Positions 47,217-55,275 of a stretch of 64,000 nucleotides of DNA are shown here, in pieces. Position 1 is the first letter of the stretch, and every line of letters starts with the position of its first letter. The stretch covers positions 1,163,501 through 1,227,500 of the forward strand of contig NZ_CP112881.1 of assembly GCF_026409565.1 (NCBI RefSeq), written 5' to 3'. The notes below the pieces were generated by a model that saw only the letters and a list, made by a program, of their open reading frames with translations, made no database searches and was not told the origin of the DNA. The DNA comes from Sneathiella aquimaris (GTDB lineage Bacteria > Pseudomonadota > Alphaproteobacteria > Sneathiellales > Sneathiellaceae). Position numbers and translations under genes: made by a program.

Positions 47217-47384
47217 TAATATGTAGCTTTTTCGAGTTGCTGGGTCAGATGTTCTGAATATCAGGGCCGTGTATTAAGGCTGTGGGTTTGTTGTGGTTGG
47301 GCTGGGTATGACCGTTAGTTCATAGAGCCTACCTGAATTTCTATCCCAGATCAAAAGGGGGACAGGATGTCTCCGCTTTCAATT

Positions 47385-48251
47385 TTATTGTTTTCGTGTT
47401 TTTCGTTCTCGCAGGACGATATAGCAGCCGCTTGCGACGACAATTGCGCTGCCCAGGAGTGTTAGCCCGTCCGGGCGTTCTGAGAAAACAATGGCTCCCA
47501 GTATCATCGCGAATACAAGGCGGGTATATCGAAACGGCGCGACGACCGAAATTTCCCCGGTTCTCATTGCGATTGTGAGGGCGTTATACGCCACGACCCC
47601 CGCGGCGATGGTTGCCGACAACTTGAACCAGACCGTCATTTCAGGCACAACAAATGAAATGCCGTGCCACACAGACAGGATAACGCCTGCCAGGAAGAGG
47701 ATAAAAAAGCCATAGATGCCCAATTGCCGGTTGGACATGGTCATTGGGGCGGCGCGTGTGGCTAGATCGCGCCCTGCAAAGCCGAGGGTTCCCAAAACGG
47801 CGAAAAGTGAGGCCGCTTCAAAGCCGCTCCATCCAGGACGGAGGATAAGAAGCACACCTGCAAATCCAAGGATAATACCTCCCCAGCGGTGCCAGCCAAC
47901 GCTTTCTTTAAAGAAGAAAATAGCACCTAACGCCACAAATAAAGGGGTTGCCTGTAATATGGCTGAGGCACTGGATAATGGGGTATATGCAATGGCGAGC
48001 GCAAAAAACAGGCGTCCCAATAACTCACATGCCGATCTGATGATAAGGGGTGGGGCCGTGATTTGCGGATGGATGATCTTTTCCCCCTTGGCCATGCTCA
48101 AAATCATGAAGACGAGCATACCGCCCAAGCCGAACAGGATTAGGGCTTGTCCCACCGGGATGGCTTGCACGGCCGATTTGAAGAACATATCCTCCAGGGC
48201 AAAGGCTGCCATTGCGAGAACCATAAAGAGTGTGCCGCGTATATTGTTCAT
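47385..48251 (-). CDS. EamA/DMT-family membrane transporter
   Basis: A 288-residue integral membrane protein with about ten hydrophobic helices in two homologous halves of five, the drug/metabolite transporter fold (first half about 1-140, second half 150-285, with YNALTIAMRTGEISVVAPFRYTRLVFAMILGAIVFSERP as the second-half signature). The substrate cannot be told. The N-terminal ALEDMFFKSAV segment is seen in a subgroup of alphaproteobacterial homologues. It lies 168 bp beyond the right island repeat, so it is likely native flank. Confidence 0.9.
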   Translation of the reverse strand: MNNIRGTLFMVLAMAAFALEDMFFKSAVQAIPVGQALILFGLGGMLVFMILSMAKGEKIIHPQITAPPLIIRSACELLGRLFFALAIAYTPLSSASAILQATPLFVALGAIFFFKESVGWHRWGGIILGFAGVLLILRPGWSGFEAASLFAVLGTLGFAGRDLATRAAPMTMSNRQLGIYGFFILFLAGVILSVWHGISFVVPEMTVWFKLSATIAAGVVAYNALTIAMRTGEISVVAPFRYTRLVFAMILGAIVFSERPDGLTLLGSAIVVASGCYIVLRERKTRKQ

Positions 48252-48444
48252 TTTCAGCGCTTTATTATTTGTGCAATCGGGAAGAGGTGTGTGATTGGGA
48301 TTTACTGGTCTTTATTAGTGGTCGCGACCTAGGTTGGCCAGCGAGAACAAAAAATGTTCGATGAATTTGTGATCCGTGTCAAATTCTGTTTGACTAAAAC
48401 CCGCTTCAATACAGAGTGTTCATCAATAAAGACGAAAGCCGTTT

Positions 48445-49599
48445 ATGCCCCTTAAAATATCAAATCAAGATGCCCGGTTGTTGTTGTTAGAGGCGATGGG
48501 GCTTTCCGCAAAAGTGACGGGTCCTGTTGATGTCGAGGCCCTTTCTAAATCATTAGGATTTGTCCAGTTGGATACGATCCGAGTTGTTGAAAGGGCACAC
48601 GATCACATTCTATGGACGAGACACCCCAAATACAGACCCCACATGTTGCCTCAGGCCTTTTCGGAGAAACGGCAATTGTTTGAACATTTTACTCATGATG
48701 CATCGCTCATTCCCATGGCTTTTTTCCCCTTTTGGCAACGGCGGTTCTCACAGCTGGAGGAAAAAGTTGGCAGACGGTATCAGGATTTAAAGACGCTGAA
48801 CCTGGAGCATTTGTTGGAGCGGATTGAGGCGGAGGGGCCTCTGTCCACCCATGCGTTTGATACAAAAGTTGTTGGCCAAAAAAAGATGTGGCAACGGCCC
48901 CCTCACAAGCAGGGGTTGGAATATCTTTGGTATTCCGGGAAACTGTCCACGTCTCACCGCGTTAATTTCAAGAAATTTTACGATCTTACTGAGAGGGTCG
49001 TGCCGTTTGAACAGCAGCAACAAGAGATTTCTGATGAGGCTCAGATTAACTGGCTTTGTGAAGCGGCTCTCAACCGTCTTGTTTTCGCGACTGAAGGTGA
49101 AATCCAGCGGTTTTGGGAGGCGGTCAGTTTAAGGGAAGCGAAGGTCTGGGCAGAACAGAATGCAAGCAGGCTTGTGCGCGTTGAGGTGGAAGGACATGAC
49201 GGGGCGGTCCGGTCCTGTTATTCGTTTGCCGATATCGAAGAGCGGTTGAGCAAAGTTGGGGATCCATCAAAACAGCTACGTATCCTAAATCCGTTTGATC
49301 CTCTTATTCGGGACCGAAAGCGGTTAGAGCGCCTATTTGGTTTTTACTATCGTATCGAAATCTTTGTGCCGGAACAAAAACGGCAGTGGGGATATTATGT
49401 TTATCCTATTCTTGAAGGCGCAAGATTTATCGGTCGGATCGAGGTGAAGGCAGACCGTGCTTCTGGTCAGATGCAGGTTTTACGTGTCTGGATGGAAGAC
49501 GGGGTCCATATTGGCAGTGGGCGTTCGGCGAAACTGGAGGCTGAAATTAATCGTTTTAAGCGATTTGCCGGACTGGATGAAGTGTGTTGGGCCGTTTAA
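48445..49599 (+). CDS. YcaQ/AlkX-type winged-helix DNA glycosylase
   Basis: A 384-residue protein of the HTH_42/YcaQ family, which unhooks DNA crosslinks and removes bulky alkyl-purine adducts. The Q-phi-D catalytic motif is present as Gln41-Leu42-Asp43 in GFVQLDTIRVVERAHDHIL. Other family signatures are EHFTHDASLIPM (about 74-85), GLEYLWYSGKLS (about 157-168) and LNPFDPLIRDRKRLERLFGFYYRIEIFVP (about 282-310). Length fits the family. Divergent from the EamA gene. Confidence 0.9.
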   Translation: MPLKISNQDARLLLLEAMGLSAKVTGPVDVEALSKSLGFVQLDTIRVVERAHDHILWTRHPKYRPHMLPQAFSEKRQLFEHFTHDASLIPMAFFPFWQRRFSQLEEKVGRRYQDLKTLNLEHLLERIEAEGPLSTHAFDTKVVGQKKMWQRPPHKQGLEYLWYSGKLSTSHRVNFKKFYDLTERVVPFEQQQQEISDEAQINWLCEAALNRLVFATEGEIQRFWEAVSLREAKVWAEQNASRLVRVEVEGHDGAVRSCYSFADIEERLSKVGDPSKQLRILNPFDPLIRDRKRLERLFGFYYRIEIFVPEQKRQWGYYVYPILEGARFIGRIEVKADRASGQMQVLRVWMEDGVHIGSGRSAKLEAEINRFKRFAGLDEVCWAV

Positions 49600-49919
49600 G
49601 GTCTACTCTGGTCCATCTGATTCGATTTCGTGCTAAATTACTGTCCGATATACCGATATCTAGCGTGAAATATTAACTATAAAGGCCCATCACGTTAACC
49701 TAATAATTCAATTTATGGTTAATTTTTTGTACCATATTTGCCGATTTATGGTCAAATATGTTTAAAATTTTATAAAAGTATAAAGAACGCTGATCTGTGC
49801 GTTGACAAGTTTGAACGCAAACATTATTCAATCGTTAATCATTTGTTAATGTTTTCTGCAGGCGTCAACAGTATCGACGTGACTGTAGGTGTAAAATTTC
49901 CGCTTAATTGGATGGAAAA
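49600..49919. other. 320-bp A+T-rich leader of the VPLP-CTERM gene
   Basis: No gene is evident. ATTTATGGTTAA and ATTTATGGTCAA form an imperfect direct repeat around 49710-49760. A TTGACA at 49802-49807 with TATTCA 17 bp on (49825-49830) is a weak promoter candidate for the downstream gene. GGATGG before the ATG at 49920 is a good ribosome site. Confidence 0.4.
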
Positions 49920-50576
49920 ATGCTTAATCGAGTTAAACTTATTGCTGCTGCTGTCAGTGTATCTGTTTGTGCAATCGCCGCGACGCCTGCATCTGCTGCA
50001 ACAGTCTTTTTCAGTGGGTTTGAAACACCTATTGCTGACACAAACAACGACGGCTGGGACGTTATCAACCCACTTTTTGAAGGTTGGTCTGTCACAGCGG
50101 GTCCTGGTATTGAAGTTCAAAAAGGAAATATTGGCGGCGCAAGTCCTTATGCCGGCAATCAGAAAATTGAACTTGATAGTGACTTCGCGACAAATACAAA
50201 CTCTGCAATGTCACAGAGCGTAAATCTTGCTGCTGGTACATACGAATTCTCTTTCGCGTATCTTGGTCGCACAAGTGACGTGAACACGAACGGAATTGGT
50301 TACAGCATCGACACCGGTGTTCTTGCTGATACACTTGTGACTGGCGTTCGCTCAGATGGCTGGGAAATTATCTCCCACATCTTCACTTTGGCGAATGCAC
50401 AGACTATCACAATGAATTTCTGGGCATCTGGCACAGACGACACACGTGGCGGTTACCTGGATAACGTTCAGATCTCTGCAGTTCCACTTCCACCTGCTGC
50501 TCTTCTGTTCGGCGCAGCCCTTGGTGGACTTGGATGGCTTGGTCGTCGTCGTAAGAAAGCAGCGCTTACTGCATAA
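49920..50576 (+). CDS. VPLP-CTERM (PEP-CTERM-like) exported protein
   Basis: A 218-residue exported protein with a signal peptide (about 1-26, ending PASAATV) and a C-terminal sorting signal: VPLPPAALLFGAALGGLGWLGRRRKK, that is a VPLP motif, a membrane helix and a basic tail. Such signals are processed by exosortases and usually mark proteins for surface or extracellular matrix. The middle (about 27-190) is a beta-sandwich-like domain with Asp/Asn-rich loops. No exosortase is in the window. The start at 49920 is chosen over a TTG 12 bp upstream; GGATGG precedes it. Confidence 0.88.
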   Translation: MLNRVKLIAAAVSVSVCAIAATPASAATVFFSGFETPIADTNNDGWDVINPLFEGWSVTAGPGIEVQKGNIGGASPYAGNQKIELDSDFATNTNSAMSQSVNLAAGTYEFSFAYLGRTSDVNTNGIGYSIDTGVLADTLVTGVRSDGWEIISHIFTLANAQTITMNFWASGTDDTRGGYLDNVQISAVPLPPAALLFGAALGGLGWLGRRRKKAALTA

Positions 50577-50596
50577 GCGGTAAACCTAACACTAAA

Positions 50597-50628
50597 AAAC
50601 GGTGGCCTGAATGGCCGCCGTTTTTTTT
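50597..50628 (+). terminator. Rho-independent terminator after the VPLP-CTERM gene
   Basis: Eight-base-pair stem CGGTGGCC / GGCCGCCG (one G-T pair), five-base loop, eight T. Confidence 0.93.
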
Positions 50629-51071
50629 GCCTAAAGGCCAAGATCACGCCTGTTTCTGGGTAAAGACGGGAATATGATCCTCTAAGTCGTTTGATTCGTT
50701 TTTTTCGTGATAAAAAAGTGAATAAATTTTTTTTAATGTAATTTAATAATTACATAGACGTCATCTATATGACGTTAAGTAAAGAATAAAAATACTAAGA
50801 AATAAGCCTATGCTATTAGATTGCTTATTGTTTTCGTTTGACACCAGTAATTCTGTTTGTTCTTGATCTTTCCCGTCATTATGCAGATACTCAAAATCAG
50901 TTGATCAGTTCCAAGAATTGATCTGCTGGATATCCCCCCCGATATCCTAGTAGATGTAGTATCAAGTACCCTAGTATTAAGTACATAGTTGCGTATTCGT
51001 ACCGATTATTTAGTATCAAGTACCCTAGTACCCCTCTGATGTTGGAGAGATCTAATATCAGCCGATATGAT
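50629..51071. repeat. Repeat-rich intergenic region
   Basis: No credible gene in about 440 bp. The 20-bp sequence TAGTATCAAGTACCCTAGTA occurs twice exactly (50957-50976 and 51011-51030, 54 bp apart), and a partial, diverged copy lies at 50973-50990. Just before them is an inverted repeat GGATATC-CCCCCC-GATATCC (50928-50947). The region is A+T-rich, and the repeats contain many CTAG/TAGTA steps. The left part (50629-50900) shows no structure that I can name. Confidence 0.6.
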
Positions 51072-51096
51072 CCCGGCACACACCCCTCGTGCCGGG
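51072..51096 (-). terminator. Hairpin immediately after the ChaC-like gene
   Basis: Perfect 8-bp stem CCCGGCAC / GTGCCGGG with a nine-base loop, touching the TGA stop on its left. There is no T-tract on the minus strand, so it is a weak or factor-assisted terminator, or protects the 3' end. Confidence 0.5.
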
Positions 51097-51774
51097 TCAT
51101 TTCTTTTTCGGGTAGGCATTTTCCACTTTCCTCATCAGATAATGCAAATACTGATCTTTGACGTTGATTTCTTCTAGATGCGTTACCGTATTGCTTAGAT
51201 AATCACGGCATGTTCCAAGATATCCTTCTCCCGTTGCAATCAGTTTGATCTTTTCACCAATCTCGATCTCTGGCGTATATCTGCTATGCTGATGATTGAC
51301 GACAAACGTCAATGCAGGGACCTTTTTACCATTTTGAAGGGTGAGTTTGCATTCAGTTGCCCGATAGGCGCCAGAAAGCATTTCTCTCATCCACAGGATA
51401 CGGGTTTCACTCTCTACCTTATGCGATGGGATGTAGAAGCCTCTGCCATTGCAGGACCCCCCGTTATCAAGGGCGAGCATAAGCCCTGGCTTTTCAGCGC
51501 TCCCTCGCCCCATCGAAAGTTTCAGGCAAAAACTCCGTCGGTAGCCGAATAGCCTTGCTGGTATAGAGTGATCAAACTCAAACGCGGGATTCCAGAGGAG
51601 TGAACCATAACCGAACACCCATAAACCGTCCTCGCTTTTCCTGTTTTTTAAAAAGTCCTGCCGGCTATTTTCCCTTTCTTCATGAGTAAGGGCATCATAA
51701 GGGCCATGCTTGCGCGCTTCTGCGATCAGTTCATCGATCCGTTGGGGGGTGAAATCTTCTCGTTTCAGCATCAT
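51097..51774 (-). CDS. ChaC-like gamma-glutamylcyclotransferase
   Basis: A 225-residue cytoplasmic protein of the ChaC family, which degrades glutathione to 5-oxoproline and Cys-Gly. The nucleotide-like loop VFGYGSLLWNPAFEF (about 52-66) and the GYRRSFCLKLSMGRGSAEKPGLMLALD region are diagnostic. The ATG at 51774 (or 51771) has AAGGAG upstream; the frame is open 25 codons further back. The last residues are Lys-rich. Confidence 0.88.
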   Translation of the reverse strand: MMLKREDFTPQRIDELIAEARKHGPYDALTHEERENSRQDFLKNRKSEDGLWVFGYGSLLWNPAFEFDHSIPARLFGYRRSFCLKLSMGRGSAEKPGLMLALDNGGSCNGRGFYIPSHKVESETRILWMREMLSGAYRATECKLTLQNGKKVPALTFVVNHQHSRYTPEIEIGEKIKLIATGEGYLGTCRDYLSNTVTHLEEINVKDQYLHYLMRKVENAYPKKK

Positions 51775-52133
51775 TTCTCCTTTGCCAGAATGTCGTGGCT
51801 TTCGGGAATGGTCAGAAAACTCTTCCTCGGGGCCCATAAATGGAGACAAGGCTCAGGGATTTATAATCGATCGATCCTAAACGAGAATGTCGCTTGGGTG
51901 AGGACCCTTTGAAAAGCGGGGCATTTCTTTTTAAGTATGGAATTTGGTGATTGCAGGATAATCGTTTCTTTGGATGACCGCTGTATTTTCGCGTAATCCA
52001 CAGAAAGTGGGGCAGGGCCTGATGAAAAGAGCTTTGCCCGGAATGGCTAGGATGGCAAAGAACTGTCGATGAGAGGGGTATCACAGGACCTCCAGCAGGA
52101 AAGGGGGCCGGTCCGTGGACCGACCCGTTGTTC
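51775..52133. other. 359-bp intergenic region
   Basis: Lies between the minus-strand ChaC-like gene and the upstream minus-strand acyl-CoA dehydrogenase. A small GGTCC-GT-GGACC palindrome (about 52112-52125) near the dehydrogenase stop may end that transcript. Nothing else supportable; open frames here run mostly antisense into the dehydrogenase. Confidence 0.4.
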
Positions 52134-53339
52134 TTATAGGCCGAGGATAAGTTTTGCCATAATGTTCCGCTGGATCTCGTTTGAGCCACCGTATATGGAA
52201 ACTTTTCGGGCATTAAAATACCGAGGCGCGACGCCACTGGCATAATCCGCGCCAAGGGGCTCATCATTTCGTCCGGCCTGCAGCGGAATGAAAGGCGTTG
52301 AGTATGTACCGACAGCCTCATACGCAAGCTCAACAACATCCTGGTACAGGTCAGTTCCCCGACATTTCATCAAGGACGACTCGGGGCCCATATTCTGTCC
52401 GTTGCTGAGTTTACTCAAAATGCGCAGTTCGGTCATTTCAAGTGCCTGAATATCAATTTCCAGTTTCGTCAATTTTGACCGGAATGACGGATCAGACAGA
52501 AGTGCCTGACCGCCGGCAACTTCCTTTTCAGCAATCGCTTTGACCTTTTGAACTCCACGTTTCAGGCGGCCTGCATAGGCGTTTCCGCGTTCAAATTCCA
52601 ACAGATACTTAGCATATGTCCACCCCTTATTCACTTCACCGATAAGGTTCTCTTTAGGAACCTTAACATCGTTGAAAAAGACCTGATTAACCTCTTGTGC
52701 GCCTTTAACAGGAAGGTCTGTCGTTTGAATGGGGTCTACTGAAATGCCTGGTGACTTCATGTCGATCAGCAGAAACGAAATACCTTCCTGTCGTTTTCCC
52801 TCTGTCGAGGTACGCACAAGGCAGAAAATCCAATCTGCGTATTGAGCAAGGGTTGTCCAGATTTTGGAACCATTGCACAGGAAATGATCGCCCTTATCTT
52901 CAGCTTTCATTTGAAGGGACGCCAGATCGGAGCCTGAACCAGGTTCAGAATACCCCTGGCACCACCAGTCTTCGTTTGTCTGCATCCGTGGCAGGAACCG
53001 ACGTTTTTGCTCATCCGTTCCAAATTTCAAAATGACCGGCGCACACATCTTGATGCCGAACGGAATAACGCCAGGAGCGTTCGCATTCGCCATTTCAGTC
53101 TCGAAAATGTATTTTTGCGTGGTGGACCAACCGGTACCACCAAATTCTACAGGCCATTCAGGTGTCAACCACCCTTTTTTTGCAAGGGCATTTTGCCAGC
53201 GAACATGATCTTCGCGGGGTAAATAGCTATTGCGTGTATCGGCCATTTTTTTCTGGAGATCGTCGTCAAAATTGTCATTGATAAACTCGATGACTTCCTG
53301 ACGGAATTCATTGTCTTTGGGGGTAAATGAAAGATCCAT
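52134..53339 (-). CDS. Acyl-CoA dehydrogenase
   Basis: FAD-dependent alpha,beta-dehydrogenase of acyl-CoA thioesters, 401 residues. Substrate/FAD segments: WWCQGYSEPGSGSDLASLQ (about 129-147), GDHFLCNGSKIWTTLAQYADWIFCLVRT (about 153-180) and the C-terminal GGSNEIQRNIMAKLILGL. Length and the long N-terminal domain resemble the FadE-type subgroup used in sterol/branched or long-chain metabolism in many bacteria; exact chain length is unknown. Electrons should pass through ETF to ETF-QO encoded at 38.8 kb. It stands alone, not in a beta-oxidation operon. Confidence 0.93.
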   Translation of the reverse strand: MDLSFTPKDNEFRQEVIEFINDNFDDDLQKKMADTRNSYLPREDHVRWQNALAKKGWLTPEWPVEFGGTGWSTTQKYIFETEMANANAPGVIPFGIKMCAPVILKFGTDEQKRRFLPRMQTNEDWWCQGYSEPGSGSDLASLQMKAEDKGDHFLCNGSKIWTTLAQYADWIFCLVRTSTEGKRQEGISFLLIDMKSPGISVDPIQTTDLPVKGAQEVNQVFFNDVKVPKENLIGEVNKGWTYAKYLLEFERGNAYAGRLKRGVQKVKAIAEKEVAGGQALLSDPSFRSKLTKLEIDIQALEMTELRILSKLSNGQNMGPESSLMKCRGTDLYQDVVELAYEAVGTYSTPFIPLQAGRNDEPLGADYASGVAPRYFNARKVSIYGGSNEIQRNIMAKLILGL

Positions 53340-53450
53340 GATTTCCTCTTTGTGTTTTTGCTTTTATCTGCTGGCATCCCTGATCGTGAGATTGTAGCAT
53401 TCATTGGCAAGGATCAAGTGTTAAGTATAGCCACAAGTCTGGAGAATAAA

Positions 53451-53849
53451 ATGAAAAAAACAGTCAAACAGATGGTTGCTGCGGCAAATGAAAAAATTGA
53501 AACCCTGACAACTGCGGATGCAATTGCATTACATGGTCGGGAAGAGGTCACATTTGTTGATATCCGTGACGTAAGGGAATTGGAGCGTGAAGGTCAGGTT
53601 CCGGGTGCAGTGCATGCGCCGCGGGGCATGCTCGAATTCTGGGTTGACCCTGAAAGCCCGTATCACAGAGATGTGTTTGCAAGTGGTAAAAAACTGATCT
53701 TTTTCTGTGCGGCAGGCTGGCGGTCTGCTCTTGCAACCGCGACGGTAAAGGAAATGGGACTGGATAACGTAGCGCATATTGACGGTGGTTTCGGGGCATG
53801 GCGGGATCAAGGAGGGCCTGTCGAAGAGCGAGCGGCCAAGAAAGCTTAA
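53451..53849 (+). CDS. Rhodanese-like sulfurtransferase
   Basis: A 132-residue single-domain rhodanese. It has VTFVDIRDVRELEREGQVPGAVHAPRG (about 38-64) and the active-site loop FFCAAGWRSALA with the catalytic Cys, then VAHIDGGFGAWRDQGG. Cytoplasmic sulfur transfer is the family role. ATG at 53451 with GGAG upstream; divergent from the acyl-CoA dehydrogenase. Confidence 0.94.
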   Translation: MKKTVKQMVAAANEKIETLTTADAIALHGREEVTFVDIRDVRELEREGQVPGAVHAPRGMLEFWVDPESPYHRDVFASGKKLIFFCAAGWRSALATATVKEMGLDNVAHIDGGFGAWRDQGGPVEERAAKKA

Positions 53850-53866
53850 GCTTTTTCATTCTGCAG

Positions 53867-53892
53867 AAAAGGGCGCTCGGCGCCTTTTTTTG
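53867..53892 (+). terminator. Rho-independent terminator after the rhodanese gene
   Basis: Stem GGCGC / GCGCC with loop TCG, flanked by A-run and followed by seven T. Confidence 0.88.
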
Positions 53893-53951
53893 TTTATTGT
53901 TCTACACAATGGGGGACGTTCGCCTTACCTGACGTGATAAGGCGGGTTATT

Positions 53952-55034
53952 TTATTTCTCCCAGTCTTCACCTACGGGATTGCGATCCCGTTTTTTTTCT
54001 GTGTCAATTACCTCTTTCGCTTCGTCGAAATCATCCTTTGTTGCGTCGGGTGGAGTGGTGTTTTTTGCACTAAAATTCAGGGCGAGCTCGTACATCATGG
54101 GGAAGTGATCTGATCCAATAAAGGGTTGCCGCATTATATTGACGAGCTCAAATTCTTCAGAATGAAAAATATGGTCCAATGGCCACCGTAAAAAGGGAAA
54201 CCGGGCATCGAAGGAATTGTACATGCCCCGTCCTTGCCTTGGATCAAGCAGTTGAGACAGTCTCATGAAACGACGAGTGGTTGCAGACCATGCAACATCA
54301 TTTAAATCACCCGTGATAATCATCGGGCGTTTCCGATCAATGGCGATTTTACCAGCAATCAGAATTTCGGCGTCGCGGCCCATTGTATCGCTGTTCGGAA
54401 CCGGTGGATCGGGATGGATGGAAATGAGGTCAAACTGTTGATCATCATCGTTTCGAAACGTGCAATGAAAACTGGGTATTTTGTCGTTCAGCAAGAATTT
54501 TATGTCACCTGAAATCATGTCAAGACGAGAGGCAAGAAACATCCCATAACTGTTATCCTGTGGGCATGTCAACGTGTGGGGATAGTGTGAAAAAGCGTCG
54601 TTAATGGCGTCAGTCCAAGCCTGATCAGTTTCCATAAGGATAAATATATCCGGCTCACATTCGCGGAGGAGCTCGATAAGCTTTGAATAGTCACGATTGC
54701 CCTGTTTCACATTACAGATAAGAAACCGGATCACCGTCTCGTCATCAGCATTCGTTTTGGATTTCGCCGATTGTTTGAACCAAAGCGGTGTGAACCGAAT
54801 GATAAATATCGCCTGAATAACAAAAGCACTGAGAAGCATGGCCAAAAAGACAAGATCCAAGCTGTTGTCTGGCTGCGAAAGAGAAAGGATAATAGCTGTT
54901 AAAATTGCAATGGTGGCAATTTGCAAGCGCCCGAAATCGAAGATCCGCACGACCCCATGACTGATGGGTAACAGAGGAAGTAAACTGGCCAGAAGACAAA
55001 ATGATGCGATCGCGCCGAATATGTAATCTGTCAT
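53952..55034 (-). CDS. Membrane-anchored endonuclease/exonuclease/phosphatase-family protein
   Basis: A 360-residue protein with about three N-terminal membrane helices (about 4-95) and a C-terminal EEP catalytic domain: FLICNVKQGN (about 103-112), the metal Glu in DIFILMETDQAW, IITGDLNDVAW with Asp/Asn, and a terminal SDHFPM (Asp-His). Such proteins hydrolyse phosphodiesters; substrates are mostly unknown. ATG at 55034 with GAAGGT upstream. A loose GCCTTA/TAAGGC hairpin (53921-53944) follows the stop. Confidence 0.9.
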   Translation of the reverse strand: MTDYIFGAIASFCLLASLLPLLPISHGVVRIFDFGRLQIATIAILTAIILSLSQPDNSLDLVFLAMLLSAFVIQAIFIIRFTPLWFKQSAKSKTNADDETVIRFLICNVKQGNRDYSKLIELLRECEPDIFILMETDQAWTDAINDAFSHYPHTLTCPQDNSYGMFLASRLDMISGDIKFLLNDKIPSFHCTFRNDDDQQFDLISIHPDPPVPNSDTMGRDAEILIAGKIAIDRKRPMIITGDLNDVAWSATTRRFMRLSQLLDPRQGRGMYNSFDARFPFLRWPLDHIFHSEEFELVNIMRQPFIGSDHFPMMYELALNFSAKNTTPPDATKDDFDEAKEVIDTEKKRDRNPVGEDWEK

Positions 55035-55216
55035 ATGGTACCTTCGATGATGCCCTTGTATGGGGCGCACTCGGTTTGATGTGTTCTGAGTATGGAGCCT
55101 AGTCTACCGGAGCCATGTTGGCCAGCCCTCCAAATTTCAAGGCTTGTCAGTGGAAGCAATTGGAAACAGAAAAAAATATTTCACTGGTTTTCAGTTTAAG
55201 GGTTTTAGGGTCGAGC

Positions 55217-55253
55217 AAAAAAAAGCTATGGCCCCGGATGGGTGACCATAGCT
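55217..55253 (-). terminator. Rho-independent terminator of the AsmA-family gene
   Basis: On the minus strand, stem AGCTATGG / CCATAGCT with a 14-base loop, then eight T. It begins 23 bp after the asmA stop. Confidence 0.9.
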
Positions 55254-55275
55254 CGGTTTTGTTTAATAAGTCGGG

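Noticed and set aside
49738-50223. 161-codon plus frame ahead of and inside the VPLP-CTERM gene
   Set aside because: Out of phase with the clear exported protein, with no signal peptide or domain.
50957-51030. CRISPR-like repeat pair
   Set aside because: Only two full units, no regular third unit and no cas genes.
50897-51100. 67-codon minus-strand frame with repeated LGYLIL peptides
   Set aside because: The peptide repeat is only the translation of the 20-bp DNA repeat; it crosses the hairpin and the ChaC stop and has no ribosome site.
51812-52339. 175-codon minus-strand frame across the gap and the acyl-CoA dehydrogenase 3' end
   Set aside because: Overlaps the dehydrogenase in a different phase and shows no domain; its N-terminus is a shifted reading of conserved dehydrogenase sequence.
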